Origin: an uncultured Planctomycetia bacterium
GTDB taxonomy: Bacteria; Planctomycetota; Phycisphaerae; FEN-1346; JAACEH01
Direction: 5' to 3'
Assembly: GCA_903929765.1 (NCBI GenBank)
Contig: CAIYVX010000001.1
Coordinates: forward strand, 45,311 to 109,310
DNA length: 64,000 nucleotides
Shown here: positions 34,096-42,247 of the stretch, one piece after another
Position numbering within the stretch: position 1 is the stretch's first letter
Layout: each line of letters opens with the position of its first letter
Made by a program: the position numbers and the translations under genes
The notes under the pieces: generated by a model
Databases searched by the model: none
What the model was told of the DNA's origin: nothing
What the model saw: only the letters and a program-made list of their open reading frames with translations

Positions 34096-35337
34096 ATGAG
34101 CAAACGCCGCGTGGTCGTAACCGGTCTGGGAATAGTCGCCCCCAACGGCATAGGAAAGGAAGCCTTCTGGCAAGCTAATGTCAAGGGCATCTCCGGGGTG
34201 TCCGTGTTGAAGCACTTCGACACTTCGGCTCTTAACTGCAAGATTGCCGGCTCCATTTACGATTTCGACCCCGCCCGGTTCATGGCCCCAACCGTCGTCA
34301 GAAAAGCGGATCGGTTTGTACACTTAGGTCTGGCGGCCGCGCGACTGGCTCTCCTGGACTCGGGCTTGAACCTCGACGGCGAGGACCCGAAACGCATCGG
34401 CTGTATCCTCGGCTCCGGGCTGGGGGGGGTGCTCTTCCATGAGGATCAGATTGAACGGGCGTGCGAGAGAGGCCTCGACCGGCTGAGCCCTCAGTGTGTC
34501 CCGCGGATCACGCCCAACGCGGTCTCCGGACATATCGCCATTGAGTTCGGTCTGCGGGGACCCAACATGACCATCTGCGCGGCCTGCGCTTCGGGAACCA
34601 TTGCCGTGGGCGAGAGTTTCAGGAAAATCGCCGCCGGCGGCATGGACCTCGCTTTTGCGGGTGGGGCCGAAGCGCCGCTGACGCGGTTCACTTTCGGGGC
34701 CTATTGTTCGCTCCGCGCGGTATCCCAGAGAAACGACGCCCCCCAGGAAGCCAGTCGTCCTTTTGACAAGGGCCGCGACGGCATGGTCCTGGGCGAAGGC
34801 GCCGCCATACTGATTCTGGAGGAACTGTCCCACGCCCTCCACCGCGGCGCCACCATCTACGCCGAAGTGGCCGGCTACGGCAACAACTCCGGCGCCTATA
34901 ATATGGTCCTGCCGGTCGAAGACGGACACGATGTCGCCGACGTCATGTTCGCGGCCGTTCAGGACGCCGGGCTGGACTTAAAAGACATCCATTACATCAA
35001 TGCCCATGGCACGTCGACGGTGGCCGGCGACGTGGCGGAGACCCGGGCCATCAAAGCACTCTTCGGCGAATACGCCCGGGCCATTCCGATCTCCTCCACG
35101 AAGTCCATGATCGGGCACGCCATTGGCGCCGCCGGGGCGATTGAGGCGGGCGTCTGCTGCCTGACGATCCAGAGCGGCCTCATTCCGCCGACCATCAACT
35201 ACCGGGAAAAAGACCCGGAGTGTGATTTGGACTATGTTCCTAACCAGGCCCGCGCCGCACGGATCGATAACGTGCTGTCCAACTCCTTCGGGTTCGGCAG
35301 TTGCAATGCCTGCGTGGCCATGACGCGCTATAAGTAG
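34096..35337 (+). CDS. Beta-ketoacyl-ACP synthase, FabF-like
   Basis: The 413-residue enzyme starts MSKRRVVVTGLG, with GGAG at 34085-34088. The catalytic triad of elongating ketosynthases is present: Cys164 in ACASGT, His in NAHGTST and His in MIGHAIGAAG. It condenses malonyl-ACP with an acyl-ACP. It is divergent from the FAAL-ACP-SPT gene across a 151-nt gap, so it is more likely a dedicated enzyme of the lipid locus than the housekeeping FabF. A dedicated role, such as making the acyl chain to be condensed or acting with the large synthase, is inference. It runs tail to tail with iorB. Confidence 0.88.
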   Translation: MSKRRVVVTGLGIVAPNGIGKEAFWQANVKGISGVSVLKHFDTSALNCKIAGSIYDFDPARFMAPTVVRKADRFVHLGLAAARLALLDSGLNLDGEDPKRIGCILGSGLGGVLFHEDQIERACERGLDRLSPQCVPRITPNAVSGHIAIEFGLRGPNMTICAACASGTIAVGESFRKIAAGGMDLAFAGGAEAPLTRFTFGAYCSLRAVSQRNDAPQEASRPFDKGRDGMVLGEGAAILILEELSHALHRGATIYAEVAGYGNNSGAYNMVLPVEDGHDVADVMFAAVQDAGLDLKDIHYINAHGTSTVAGDVAETRAIKALFGEYARAIPISSTKSMIGHAIGAAGAIEAGVCCLTIQSGLIPPTINYREKDPECDLDYVPNQARAARIDNVLSNSFGFGSCNACVAMTRYK

Positions 35338-35349
35338 AGCGGCCGGGCG

Positions 35350-35844
35350 TCACGCACCACGCGCCCGGCGCCCTGCCGCACGGCCCAGATCGAACGATTG
35401 TAGATTGGCTTCGTGGAATCGCGGGGCCTGGTGGCCGCGGATGGCGTCCTGCCATAAGGTCACGCCGAGGTCCAGGTAGACGCTCAACACCCCCAGCAAG
35501 GCGACATTCAAGGTGCGTTTATCAGGCAGCACGCTTTCGTCCACGGTCTCCGGGGCAATGAGCGTGCCTCCGGCTTTCAACCAGATGCGGTTGTTCGCCA
35601 CCTGCTCCGCGGCCAGCACCACCAGGTAATCAGCCTCGCCGGCGGTCACCATCGGACTGAAAACCCGCACGCCAAAGCGCACGTCGCTCGTGACCGAGCC
35701 GCCGCGCTGGCTCATGCCGTGCAGTTCGCCCTTTTTGACCTCGCGGCCCGCGCGAAAAGCCGCTTCGGCCAGGATGTCGGCGGCCGTGAGCACGCCCTGG
35801 CCGCCGAGGCCGGCGATAATCACATTGGTCACCTGGTCGGTCAT
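35350..35844 (-). CDS. iorB: Indolepyruvate oxidoreductase subunit beta
   Basis: This is the gamma-like subunit of the 2-oxoacid:acceptor oxidoreductase superfamily. The 164-residue protein has IIAGLGGQGVLTAA at the N-terminus, GMSQRGGSV, and TLNVALLGVLS, all conserved in the family. IorAB oxidises arylpyruvates to aryl-CoA with CoA and reduced ferredoxin in amino-acid fermentation. Its ATG overlaps the TGA of iorA (ATGA), so the pair is translationally coupled. It is a little shorter than most IorB proteins (about 190 residues). The C-terminal residues are basic and poorly conserved. Confidence 0.88.
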   Translation of the reverse strand: MTDQVTNVIIAGLGGQGVLTAADILAEAAFRAGREVKKGELHGMSQRGGSVTSDVRFGVRVFSPMVTAGEADYLVVLAAEQVANNRIWLKAGGTLIAPETVDESVLPDKRTLNVALLGVLSVYLDLGVTLWQDAIRGHQAPRFHEANLQSFDLGRAAGRRARGA

Positions 35845-37448
35845 TCCGTCCCGCTCCTTTCGGTGGCGGCTTGCTGACGCTCACGGTGCTTCTCTGCGAT
35901 CAGCAAGCACGGTCGGCGGACAATGACGACTGACGGCTCGCCCGCCGCCAGGCCCTCGACGATCAGCTTCTCGAAGGCCGCCCGATCCGCCAGAGGATCG
36001 ACGACGAAGACCCGGTTCAGACCCAGCGCGCGGGCCACGTCCTCGAAGACCACGCGGCCCGTGGGCCGGTGATCGAGCGTCCGGCCGGTTCCGGGATGCT
36101 CCTGCAGGCCGGTCATGGCGGTGGTGTTGTTGTCCAGAATGACCAGGACGTGGCCGGTCGCCGGCGGGTTGTAGATCATTTCGACGAGGCCGGTGAGGCC
36201 GCTGTGGACGAAGGTGCTGTCGCCGATGACACTGACGACGCGTCGGGCCTGGGCCGCAGGCAGGACATGGCGCAGGCCGAGGCCGACGCCGATGCTCGCG
36301 CCCATGCAGACGCAGGTGTCCAGGGCCTCGAAGGGCGGGAGAACACCGAGGGTGTAGCAGCCGATGTCTCCGGCGACGATGCACTGGAGCTTCGAGAGCG
36401 TCTCGAAGACGGCCCGGTGCGGGCAGCCCGGGCAAAGCTGTGGCGGGCGCTCGGCCGGGGCGGCTGCCTCCGGCGCCACGTCCCCAGCCATGATTTTGCG
36501 CACGCGGGAGACGTTCAACTCGTCGAAGCGAAACACATCTGGTTTGCCCTCGACCGTAATCCCGGCGGCGCGAAGCGCATCGACGAGATAGGGCTCGCCT
36601 TCCTCGATCACGAGGCAGCGATCAACTCCGGCCACAAAGCGGCGGATCTGTTCGAGGGGCAGTGGATAGGTCAGGCCGAGCTTGAGCATGGCCGCCTGCG
36701 GCGCGGCTTCGCGGGCATGCATGAAGGCGATGCCGGAGGAAATGAGGCCGAGGGCCTGGTCGCCCGCCAGAAGGTTGTTCACGGGCGAAGTTTCGTTCCA
36801 GGCGGCAATTTCGGCGAGTTTCCGGCGGAGTCGCCGGTGGGCGAGGCGAGCATATTTGGGAATCATGACTCGCCCGACGATATCGCGCTCGAAGTGCGGC
36901 ACGCCGGGGGGCGAAGGGGCGGCACGCGGCCACACCACGGTTTTGCTGTGACAAACGCGGGTCGTCATGCGGAGCAGCACCGGGAGGCCCCAGCGCTCGG
37001 AGAGTTCGATCGCCGCCAGAAAGTAGTCGAAAGCGTCCTGGGAGTCGGCGGGTTCGAGCATCGGCACGCCGGCGGCCACGGCATAGCGGCGGTTGTCCTG
37101 CTCGTTCTGGCTCGAGGCCAAGCCGGGGTCGTCGGCAGAGACCACGACCAAGGCGCCCGAGACGCCCGTGTAGGCGGCGGTGAAGAACGGGTCGGCCGCC
37201 ACGTTGAGGCCGACGTGTTTCATGGTCACGACCGCCCGGGCGCCGCCGAAGGCCGCCCCGAGGGCGACCTCGAAGGCGACCTTCTCGTTGGGCGACCACT
37301 GGGCGCAGCCGCCGAGGTCGGAGAAGCGTTCGAGGATTTCCGTGGAGGGCGTGCCGGGGTAGCCGGCGCCAAGCGCTACGCCGGCCCGACGCGCCGCCAA
37401 GGCGACCGCCTCATTGCCGCTCAGGAACAGTCTTTCCTCTTTTGCCAT
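35841..37448 (-). CDS. iorA: Indolepyruvate oxidoreductase subunit alpha, lacking the usual C-terminal ferredoxin domain
   Basis: The 535-residue protein begins with the pyrimidine-binding domain (SGNEAVALAARRAGV, GYPGTPSTE). It continues with the TPP-binding domain, with the CPGCPHR motif, GDIGCYTLG, and the metal/TPP motif GDSTFVHSG ending LDNNTTAMTG. The reaction is oxidative decarboxylation of aryl 2-oxoacids. Family members such as those of Thermococcus continue after RRPCLL into two [4Fe-4S] clusters. Here the protein ends about 20 residues later, and the next base pairs belong to iorB, so the ferredoxin domain is absent. Electrons must pass to a separate carrier, which I do not see in this window. 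Confidence 0.9.
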   Translation of the reverse strand: MAKEERLFLSGNEAVALAARRAGVALGAGYPGTPSTEILERFSDLGGCAQWSPNEKVAFEVALGAAFGGARAVVTMKHVGLNVAADPFFTAAYTGVSGALVVVSADDPGLASSQNEQDNRRYAVAAGVPMLEPADSQDAFDYFLAAIELSERWGLPVLLRMTTRVCHSKTVVWPRAAPSPPGVPHFERDIVGRVMIPKYARLAHRRLRRKLAEIAAWNETSPVNNLLAGDQALGLISSGIAFMHAREAAPQAAMLKLGLTYPLPLEQIRRFVAGVDRCLVIEEGEPYLVDALRAAGITVEGKPDVFRFDELNVSRVRKIMAGDVAPEAAAPAERPPQLCPGCPHRAVFETLSKLQCIVAGDIGCYTLGVLPPFEALDTCVCMGASIGVGLGLRHVLPAAQARRVVSVIGDSTFVHSGLTGLVEMIYNPPATGHVLVILDNNTTAMTGLQEHPGTGRTLDHRPTGRVVFEDVARALGLNRVFVVDPLADRAAFEKLIVEGLAAGEPSVVIVRRPCLLIAEKHRERQQAATERSGTE

Positions 37449-37563
37449 CCGTCACCCCTACCGCCTGGCACATCCCGGACGTTGGCGCACCCCACCGGAA
37501 GGAAGCCTGGAACTAATACTTGTACCAGATGCAGCCCCGTGAATCAAGACCGCGCGCCGTTGG

Positions 37564-37585
37564 GGGTGCATTAACGTTATGGGGA
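37564..37585. repeat. Probable insertion-sequence end remnant
   Basis: The 22-mer at this site differs by a single base from the 22-mer at 63861-63882, which lies right after the stop codon of a transposase. It is probably a relic of an end of the same type of element. No transposase frame remains here; the rest of the gap from 37449 to 37694 shows nothing else. Confidence 0.5.
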
Positions 37586-37694
37586 AGAGGCAAGAAATCG
37601 GGCAGTCTTCCAAAATGGTTCAGATAAGGAGGACTATCCGCCGTCGTCTTTCCTGGCCGAAGGGCAAGTTCGTACGTCCGACATCCCGGCTATA

Positions 37695-37811
37695 TCACTT
37701 CCCGGCGCGAGGCTTGGCCGGCGAAGGGTAAGCCTCGTCGAGGCGCCAAATGCCGCTGGTTTCACGGGCGAACCAACTCAGTTTGTATTCCACCACGATA
37801 GGTTTAGGCAT
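37695..37811 (-). CDS. Possible 38-residue peptide overlapping the end of ccsA
   Basis: An ATG at 37811-37809 overlaps the last codons and stop of the CcsA gene, and a 38-residue frame follows (starting MPKPIVVEYKLSWFARE) with no interruption. The product has alternating beta-like character and a Pro-Lys-rich end. The overlap suggests translational reinitiation. I do not recognise the peptide; it may also be the relic of a longer gene cut off by the insertion-sequence remnant downstream. Confidence 0.4.
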   Translation of the reverse strand: MPKPIVVEYKLSWFARETSGIWRLDEAYPSPAKPRAGK

Positions 37812-38595
37812 AACTATGCAGCCCCGCAAATATCCGGGCCAGGTTCACCACAAACAGCGTCATCAGAATCGCCGCTAATCCGGCCGTCACCAGCGCCGCA
37901 TTAAGCCGCGGATACTTCGTGCCGAACATGTGTCGCACATGGAAATATCCCAGGAAGACCAGCCACGACACCAGCGACCACAATTCCTTCGGATCCCAGC
38001 TCCAGAAGTCGCCCCAGGCCAGCTTCGCCCACCAGGCCCCCAGCACCAGGCCGATGGTCAGCAGCGGAAAGCCCAGCTTGGCGATCCGGTAGGCGCCTTG
38101 CTCGTAAGAGACCAGTTCGACGTCGCTCTGCCGCCGGCCCACGAGCACCGCAATCGCCTGCACCGCCGCTTTGGCCAGAATAATATATGAAAGCATGTAG
38201 GCCGCGACGTGCGGCACGAAGAGCGGACTCTGCAGCGCCGGGGGCAGCTTTTCCGGGCTGGCCGAAAAAACAAAGCCCGCCGGCGCCAGCACCAGCACGC
38301 CGATGAACCCCGCGTCGGCCGCCTCGCCGCCCACCCGCAGAAACCGCCGGCAAAACCACGAGATCGGGTAAATCAGCATCCCCAGGCAGAGGAACACCTC
38401 AAACATGTTCTGCAGCGGCGCGTGCTCCACCTCGCTCCAACGGACCACGAAGGCCGCGATCATCACCACGAACCCCAGGAAATAAACCCCTTGGCCCAAG
38501 CCTTTCCGCCGCGCGGCCAGCAGCACCGCCGCCGCCAGATAGCAGGTCATGGCCAGGTAAATCAGGCCGCCGAGCAGGGTGAACTTAATCGCCAT
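37804..38595 (-). CDS. ccsA: Cytochrome c biogenesis protein CcsA (system II)
   Basis: The 263-residue integral membrane protein has about eight hydrophobic helices and the tryptophan-rich haem-handling WWD motif AWGDFWSWDPKELWSL near residue 190. Conserved histidines needed for haem ligation lie in PHVAAY and FHVRHMFG. CcsA and ResB together present haem to apocytochrome c on the outer face of the cytoplasmic membrane. It overlaps the end of the ResB gene upstream by 11 nt, so the two are cotranslated. Confidence 0.88.
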   Translation of the reverse strand: MAIKFTLLGGLIYLAMTCYLAAAVLLAARRKGLGQGVYFLGFVVMIAAFVVRWSEVEHAPLQNMFEVFLCLGMLIYPISWFCRRFLRVGGEAADAGFIGVLVLAPAGFVFSASPEKLPPALQSPLFVPHVAAYMLSYIILAKAAVQAIAVLVGRRQSDVELVSYEQGAYRIAKLGFPLLTIGLVLGAWWAKLAWGDFWSWDPKELWSLVSWLVFLGYFHVRHMFGTKYPRLNAALVTAGLAAILMTLFVVNLARIFAGLHSYA

Positions 38596-39628
38596 CGCCC
38601 CTCCGTCTCGTGAAGAAAGCCCACGCCGGCCGCGCCCAGCAATGCCAGACCGCCCCGCCCATCAACAGGATAAACCCGGCCAGGACCGCCGGCAGCCCCG
38701 AATCGGACGTAACCGACAGGACCGTGTACGGCGTCCCTGTCTCCGGATCCTCGCCGCAGTCGCTCTGATAAAAATGATAACCATTGTAGTGCATAGGATG
38801 GTTGACGGAGATGGTCCCGGAGACCGCGTGGCCATTATTCCCGTTGACGATCACGCTGCTCGTGAATTGCTTTGGCCTCGGTTCGGGCCAGAGGAAGGAG
38901 AACCGCAGCCCGTCGTCTTTCTGGCCGAACTCGGGAAAACGCGCTATGATGTACCGGAACTCTGTTTGGCCGCTCGGCCAGTTCAGCCGCAACTTCAGCG
39001 CCGGATTCCGCGGCGCGCCGCCGGCGTCGAAGACCTCGCGGTCCTCGCCGACCATCAGCGTGGCATAGCTGCGAGTGATCTCGACCTCGACCTGCGGATC
39101 GGTCACGGCGAACTTCCGCCCGACCTCGGTCGGCAAGACCATTTGCCGCTCGTGGCGGTCGACGATTTCCAGGGTCGGCTTGAAACTGGGCGGATAATAC
39201 TCGATCTCGAACTTCTTCAGCGCCAGGCTGAACGGCAGATGGCCGAGTACGTCGCCCGCGTTGCTGGTGATCAGGTTGTTGGCCTCACCCTCGGAAATCT
39301 GAACATAGCCTGAGGGGACTTTCTTTTCGCCCAGCAGATTGTTGGCCACCTCGTGGCCCCGGATCGAGCCCCACATGGCCCCACCCAGAACCAGCAGCGC
39401 CGCCAGGTGCATCATCAGCGAGCCGGGGCGTTGCCGCAACTGCTTGAACGACCACAGCCCGGCGATCAACAGAAAGGCCAACAGGAACCAGAAAACCACC
39501 AGCGGCCAGGAGTTGAACAGCGCCGCCGCCCGCGGAACGCCCAAAAACGAGCCGGCCATCGACAGCACCAGCAGCAGGCCCGACAGCGCCACGACGGCCC
39601 AGAGTTCCATCCGTTGAAACCGCGTCAT
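38585..39628 (-). CDS. resB: ResB-like cytochrome c biogenesis protein
   Basis: The 347-residue protein has three N-terminal membrane helices (residues 12-30, 40-58, 70-88). A periplasmic domain of about 200 residues contains NHPMHYNGYHFYQSDCG, the ResB signature, and a last helix follows near 315. ResB (Ccs1) works with CcsA in system II haem attachment. The protein is shorter than classical ResB, as often seen in PVC bacteria. It overlaps ccsA by 11 nt. The upstream gap carries two D-family repeats. Confidence 0.82.
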   Translation of the reverse strand: MTRFQRMELWAVVALSGLLLVLSMAGSFLGVPRAAALFNSWPLVVFWFLLAFLLIAGLWSFKQLRQRPGSLMMHLAALLVLGGAMWGSIRGHEVANNLLGEKKVPSGYVQISEGEANNLITSNAGDVLGHLPFSLALKKFEIEYYPPSFKPTLEIVDRHERQMVLPTEVGRKFAVTDPQVEVEITRSYATLMVGEDREVFDAGGAPRNPALKLRLNWPSGQTEFRYIIARFPEFGQKDDGLRFSFLWPEPRPKQFTSSVIVNGNNGHAVSGTISVNHPMHYNGYHFYQSDCGEDPETGTPYTVLSVTSDSGLPAVLAGFILLMGGAVWHCWARPAWAFFTRRRGDGD

Positions 39629-39767
39629 TCGTCCATCTCTTTAATAAACTTAGGCGACCCGTTTTCGGCGGCGCTGCCGAATTTCATCCTACTCCGGCCC
39701 ACTCGCCGGTTCAAGGACATTTGACCCGCCTCCGCCGCTATCGTAAGATGGTGTTGTTGTTTCTTGC

Positions 39768-39864
39768 CCCCCTCCCGTGACGGGAGAGGGTAAGGTGAGG
39801 GTGTTGCTTCTTCTTCACCCCTCTCCCTTGGGAGAGGGTGGCCCTTCAGGGCCGGGTGAGGGGT
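39768..39864. repeat. Two tandem family D palindromic repeats
   Basis: The first (39768-39803) has CCCTCCCGTGACGGGAGAGGG followed by GGTGAGGGTG. The second (39816-39864) has CCCTCTCCC-TTGG-GAGAGGG, GGCCCTTCAGGGCC and GGTGAGGGG. TTG/CTT tracts flank both. They lie between divergent resB and the HemX-like gene; copies of both subtypes occur in frame in the CoA-activase. Confidence 0.8.
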
Positions 39865-39933
39865 TGTGGCCAACAGGCGCTCATCCCGCAGGTGCTGAAA
39901 GATAAATAGGAATTTCAAAGCAGGAAACGAATC

Positions 39934-40758
39934 ATGGACCTGACAATAACCATCCTCACCTGGCTCTTGCCGCTCCTCTATCTGGCGGTCCTGATTGAAC
40001 ACGGCCTGGTCTTCGCCCTGCGCGTCCGGGTCGACGCCCGCAGTCCCTGGCTCATCCTGATCGTCCTCCTCAACGTCGCCTATCTGGTCCTCCGCTCCGC
40101 CGGTCCCGGCCCGGCCCTGGGCACGCCGCCCACGCTTCCCGCCATTCTCGCCCTGAGCATCGCCGCCGTTTACGCCCTGGTCGAACTGATCACCCGCGAC
40201 CGCCGCACCGGCGTTTTCGTCCTGGCCGTGGTCTTCATTTTCCAGTACACCGCCTCTATGCTCTTCTCGCACCAGACCACAGCCGCCGGCGTGGAAATGT
40301 CGCGAATGTCCTCGCTCTGGGGCGGCCTGCACGTTATTCTGGCCTTGCTCTCCTACACCGCCCTGGCCCTGGCCGCCGTCTGCGGGCTGCTCTTCATCAT
40401 GGTCCGCCGCAGCCTCAAGCGCCACGACTTCGGCGTTCTCTACGACCGCCTGCCCCCGCTGACCATGCTCGGCCACATGACCTGGCACGCCCTCCTGACC
40501 GGCTTTATCTGCCTGAGCGTCGCTCTGGCCGCCGGCCCCTTGCTGCTCGCCGGCCACGGCGGCGAGGGACTGTCCCCCAAGATCATCGCCAAGATCGTCA
40601 TCGGTCTGGCGGCCTGGCTCATCTATGCCGTGGCGATTTTCGGAAAATTAGTTCGCAAGTGGGACCAGTCCCGGATCTCCGTTATCGCCCTGATTGGCTT
40701 TGTTATCATCACGATTCTTATCGTGGTCAGCGCCATTATGTCCGAACCATCGGCCTGA
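39934..40758 (+). CDS. CcsA/HemX-like integral membrane protein next to hemA
   Basis: The 274-residue protein has eight predicted membrane helices and belongs to the CcsA superfamily, but the WWD motif is missing: the corresponding region reads ISPKIIAK-like (GLSPKIIAKIVIGL). Proteins of this kind located next to hemA are usually called HemX, which in Bacillus controls the level of HemA. The His in LWGGLHVIL and in LGHMTWHALL could bind haem. hemA follows after 82 nt with a palindromic repeat between. Cytochrome biogenesis is the alternative role. Confidence 0.78.
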   Translation: MDLTITILTWLLPLLYLAVLIEHGLVFALRVRVDARSPWLILIVLLNVAYLVLRSAGPGPALGTPPTLPAILALSIAAVYALVELITRDRRTGVFVLAVVFIFQYTASMLFSHQTTAAGVEMSRMSSLWGGLHVILALLSYTALALAAVCGLLFIMVRRSLKRHDFGVLYDRLPPLTMLGHMTWHALLTGFICLSVALAAGPLLLAGHGGEGLSPKIIAKIVIGLAAWLIYAVAIFGKLVRKWDQSRISVIALIGFVIITILIVVSAIMSEPSA

Positions 40759-40770
40759 AGAATGGCGGGT

Positions 40771-40800
40771 GGCATGGCGGCGGTGTTTGCCGCCATGTTC
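40771..40800. repeat. Interspersed palindromic repeat, family C
   Basis: CATGGCGG (40773-40780) pairs with CCGCCATG (40790-40797) after GGGTG. It lies between the HemX-like gene and hemA. Relatives sit inside coaX and mnmE. Confidence 0.7.
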
Positions 40801-40840
40801 GCGGGACCGTGGCGCAGTGGTAAAAGTGGATCTTTGTGCG

Positions 40841-42247
40841 ATGAGCGAAATGACGCCATTTTCGGTTCTCGGTTTGAACCACAAGACCGCCCCGGTCGCG
40901 GTCCGCGAACAACTGGCCCTCGGCCCCGAGCTGACGCTGCGCCTGTTGCGGACTTTTCACCACGAGAAGGTCTTCGAGGAAGCCCTGATTGTCGACACCT
41001 GCAACCGCACCGAGGTTTATTTCGTCCCCCGTGCGGGCCAGGCCGACGCCCTCGGCTACATTCTCAACCACGTCGCTCGCCTCAAACAGGCCCGGCTCGT
41101 CGCCGACGCCTCCGTCTTCTATCGCCACGACGGCCTCGACGCCGTCCGCCACCTCTTTCGCGTCACCGCCTCGCTCGACTCCCAGATGGTCGGCGAGCAC
41201 GAAATTCTCGGCCAGGTCAAGACCGCCTATCACCGCGCCGTTGAGGCCCAGATGTCGCGCTTCTTCCTCAACAAGTTGTCGCACTGGGCCTTTCGCGTCG
41301 GCAAGCGCGTCCTGACCGAAACTGAACTCGGCCGCGGCTCCTCCGGCGTCGCCGAAGCCGGGGTCGAACTGGTCCAGCAATTGTTCTCCCGCCTGTCCGG
41401 CATGACGGTTCTCCTGATCGGCGCCGGCCAGACTGCCGAGAGCGCCGCCCGAAGGCTCGTCCGCGACGGCGCCGCCCGCCTGATCGTGGCCAACCGCACC
41501 GTCGAGAACGCTCAGACCCTGGCCGCACTTGTGGCCGAGACTCTCGATTCCAACGGCGACGAAGAAATCGTCTGCCCCGCCATCTTGCGCCTGCACGCCG
41601 GTCAACTCCCCGCCGCCGTCGAAAAGCCCGCCCGCCCGCCGTCCTCCCTGAAGACCCAGGCCATCGGCCTGGAAGAGATTCCCGCGGTCCTCGCCGACGT
41701 CGATCTCGTCATCTCCTCCACCGCCGCGCCGGGCTATGTCCTGACCTACGACATGGTCAAGACTCACCTGTCGCGCCGCGGCGAACCGCTCCTGATTATG
41801 GACATTGCCGTCCCGCGCGACGTCGAGCCGCGCGTCGGCGACCTGCCGAACGTCTTTCTCTACAATCTCGACGACCTCGACCTCCTGGTCAAGCGCAGCC
41901 TCGACCGCCGTCACGAGGAAGTCCCCCGGGCCGAGGCCCTGGTCGAGGACGAGGTCCAGCAGTTCGGCAAATGGATCGGCAGCCTCCAGGTCGCCCCGAC
42001 CATCCAGTTGTTGCAGCAGCACTTCGCCGCCTTGCAGCAGTTGCAGGTCAAAAAATACGGCGGGCCGTTCCGCAACGGCCAACAGGAAGAGCTGGCCCAA
42101 TTTACCGATTCCCTGTGCCGCAAAATTCTCCATTCCCCCATCGCCTATCTCCGCGATCTTTCCGCAACCGCCACCACGAGCGATATTCTGGCCACGGTTG
42201 AAACGGTGCGTGGTCTGTTCGGCCTGAATTCTCAGGAGCCGAAATGA
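40841..42247 (+). CDS. hemA: Glutamyl-tRNA reductase
   Basis: HemA reduces glutamyl-tRNA to glutamate-1-semialdehyde, the first step of C5 tetrapyrrole synthesis. The protein has 468 residues. GLNHKTAPVAVRE is the conserved N-terminus; Cys54 in VDTCNRTEVY is the catalytic nucleophile; IGAGQTAESAARRL binds NADPH; the C-terminal dimerisation helix has FTDSLCRKILHSP. The ATG at 40841 fits all homologues; the ribosome site is weak. The stop overlaps the start of the AhbC-like gene (ATGA), so the two form a coupled haem-synthesis unit. Confidence 0.95.
   Translation: MSEMTPFSVLGLNHKTAPVAVREQLALGPELTLRLLRTFHHEKVFEEALIVDTCNRTEVYFVPRAGQADALGYILNHVARLKQARLVADASVFYRHDGLDAVRHLFRVTASLDSQMVGEHEILGQVKTAYHRAVEAQMSRFFLNKLSHWAFRVGKRVLTETELGRGSSGVAEAGVELVQQLFSRLSGMTVLLIGAGQTAESAARRLVRDGAARLIVANRTVENAQTLAALVAETLDSNGDEEIVCPAILRLHAGQLPAAVEKPARPPSSLKTQAIGLEEIPAVLADVDLVISSTAAPGYVLTYDMVKTHLSRRGEPLLIMDIAVPRDVEPRVGDLPNVFLYNLDDLDLLVKRSLDRRHEEVPRAEALVEDEVQQFGKWIGSLQVAPTIQLLQQHFAALQQLQVKKYGGPFRNGQQEELAQFTDSLCRKILHSPIAYLRDLSATATTSDILATVETVRGLFGLNSQEPK

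Noticed and set aside
34096..35337. Housekeeping fabF
   Set aside because: Motifs fit FabF, but there is no fabD, fabG, acpP or fabH next to it, and it is divergent from the FAAL-ACP-SPT gene; a dedicated role is more likely.
40800..40840. A tRNA-like string (GGACCGTGGCGCAGTGGTAAAAG) before hemA
   Set aside because: It resembles the 5' half of a tRNA with a D arm, but there is no anticodon arm, T arm or acceptor partner before the hemA start.
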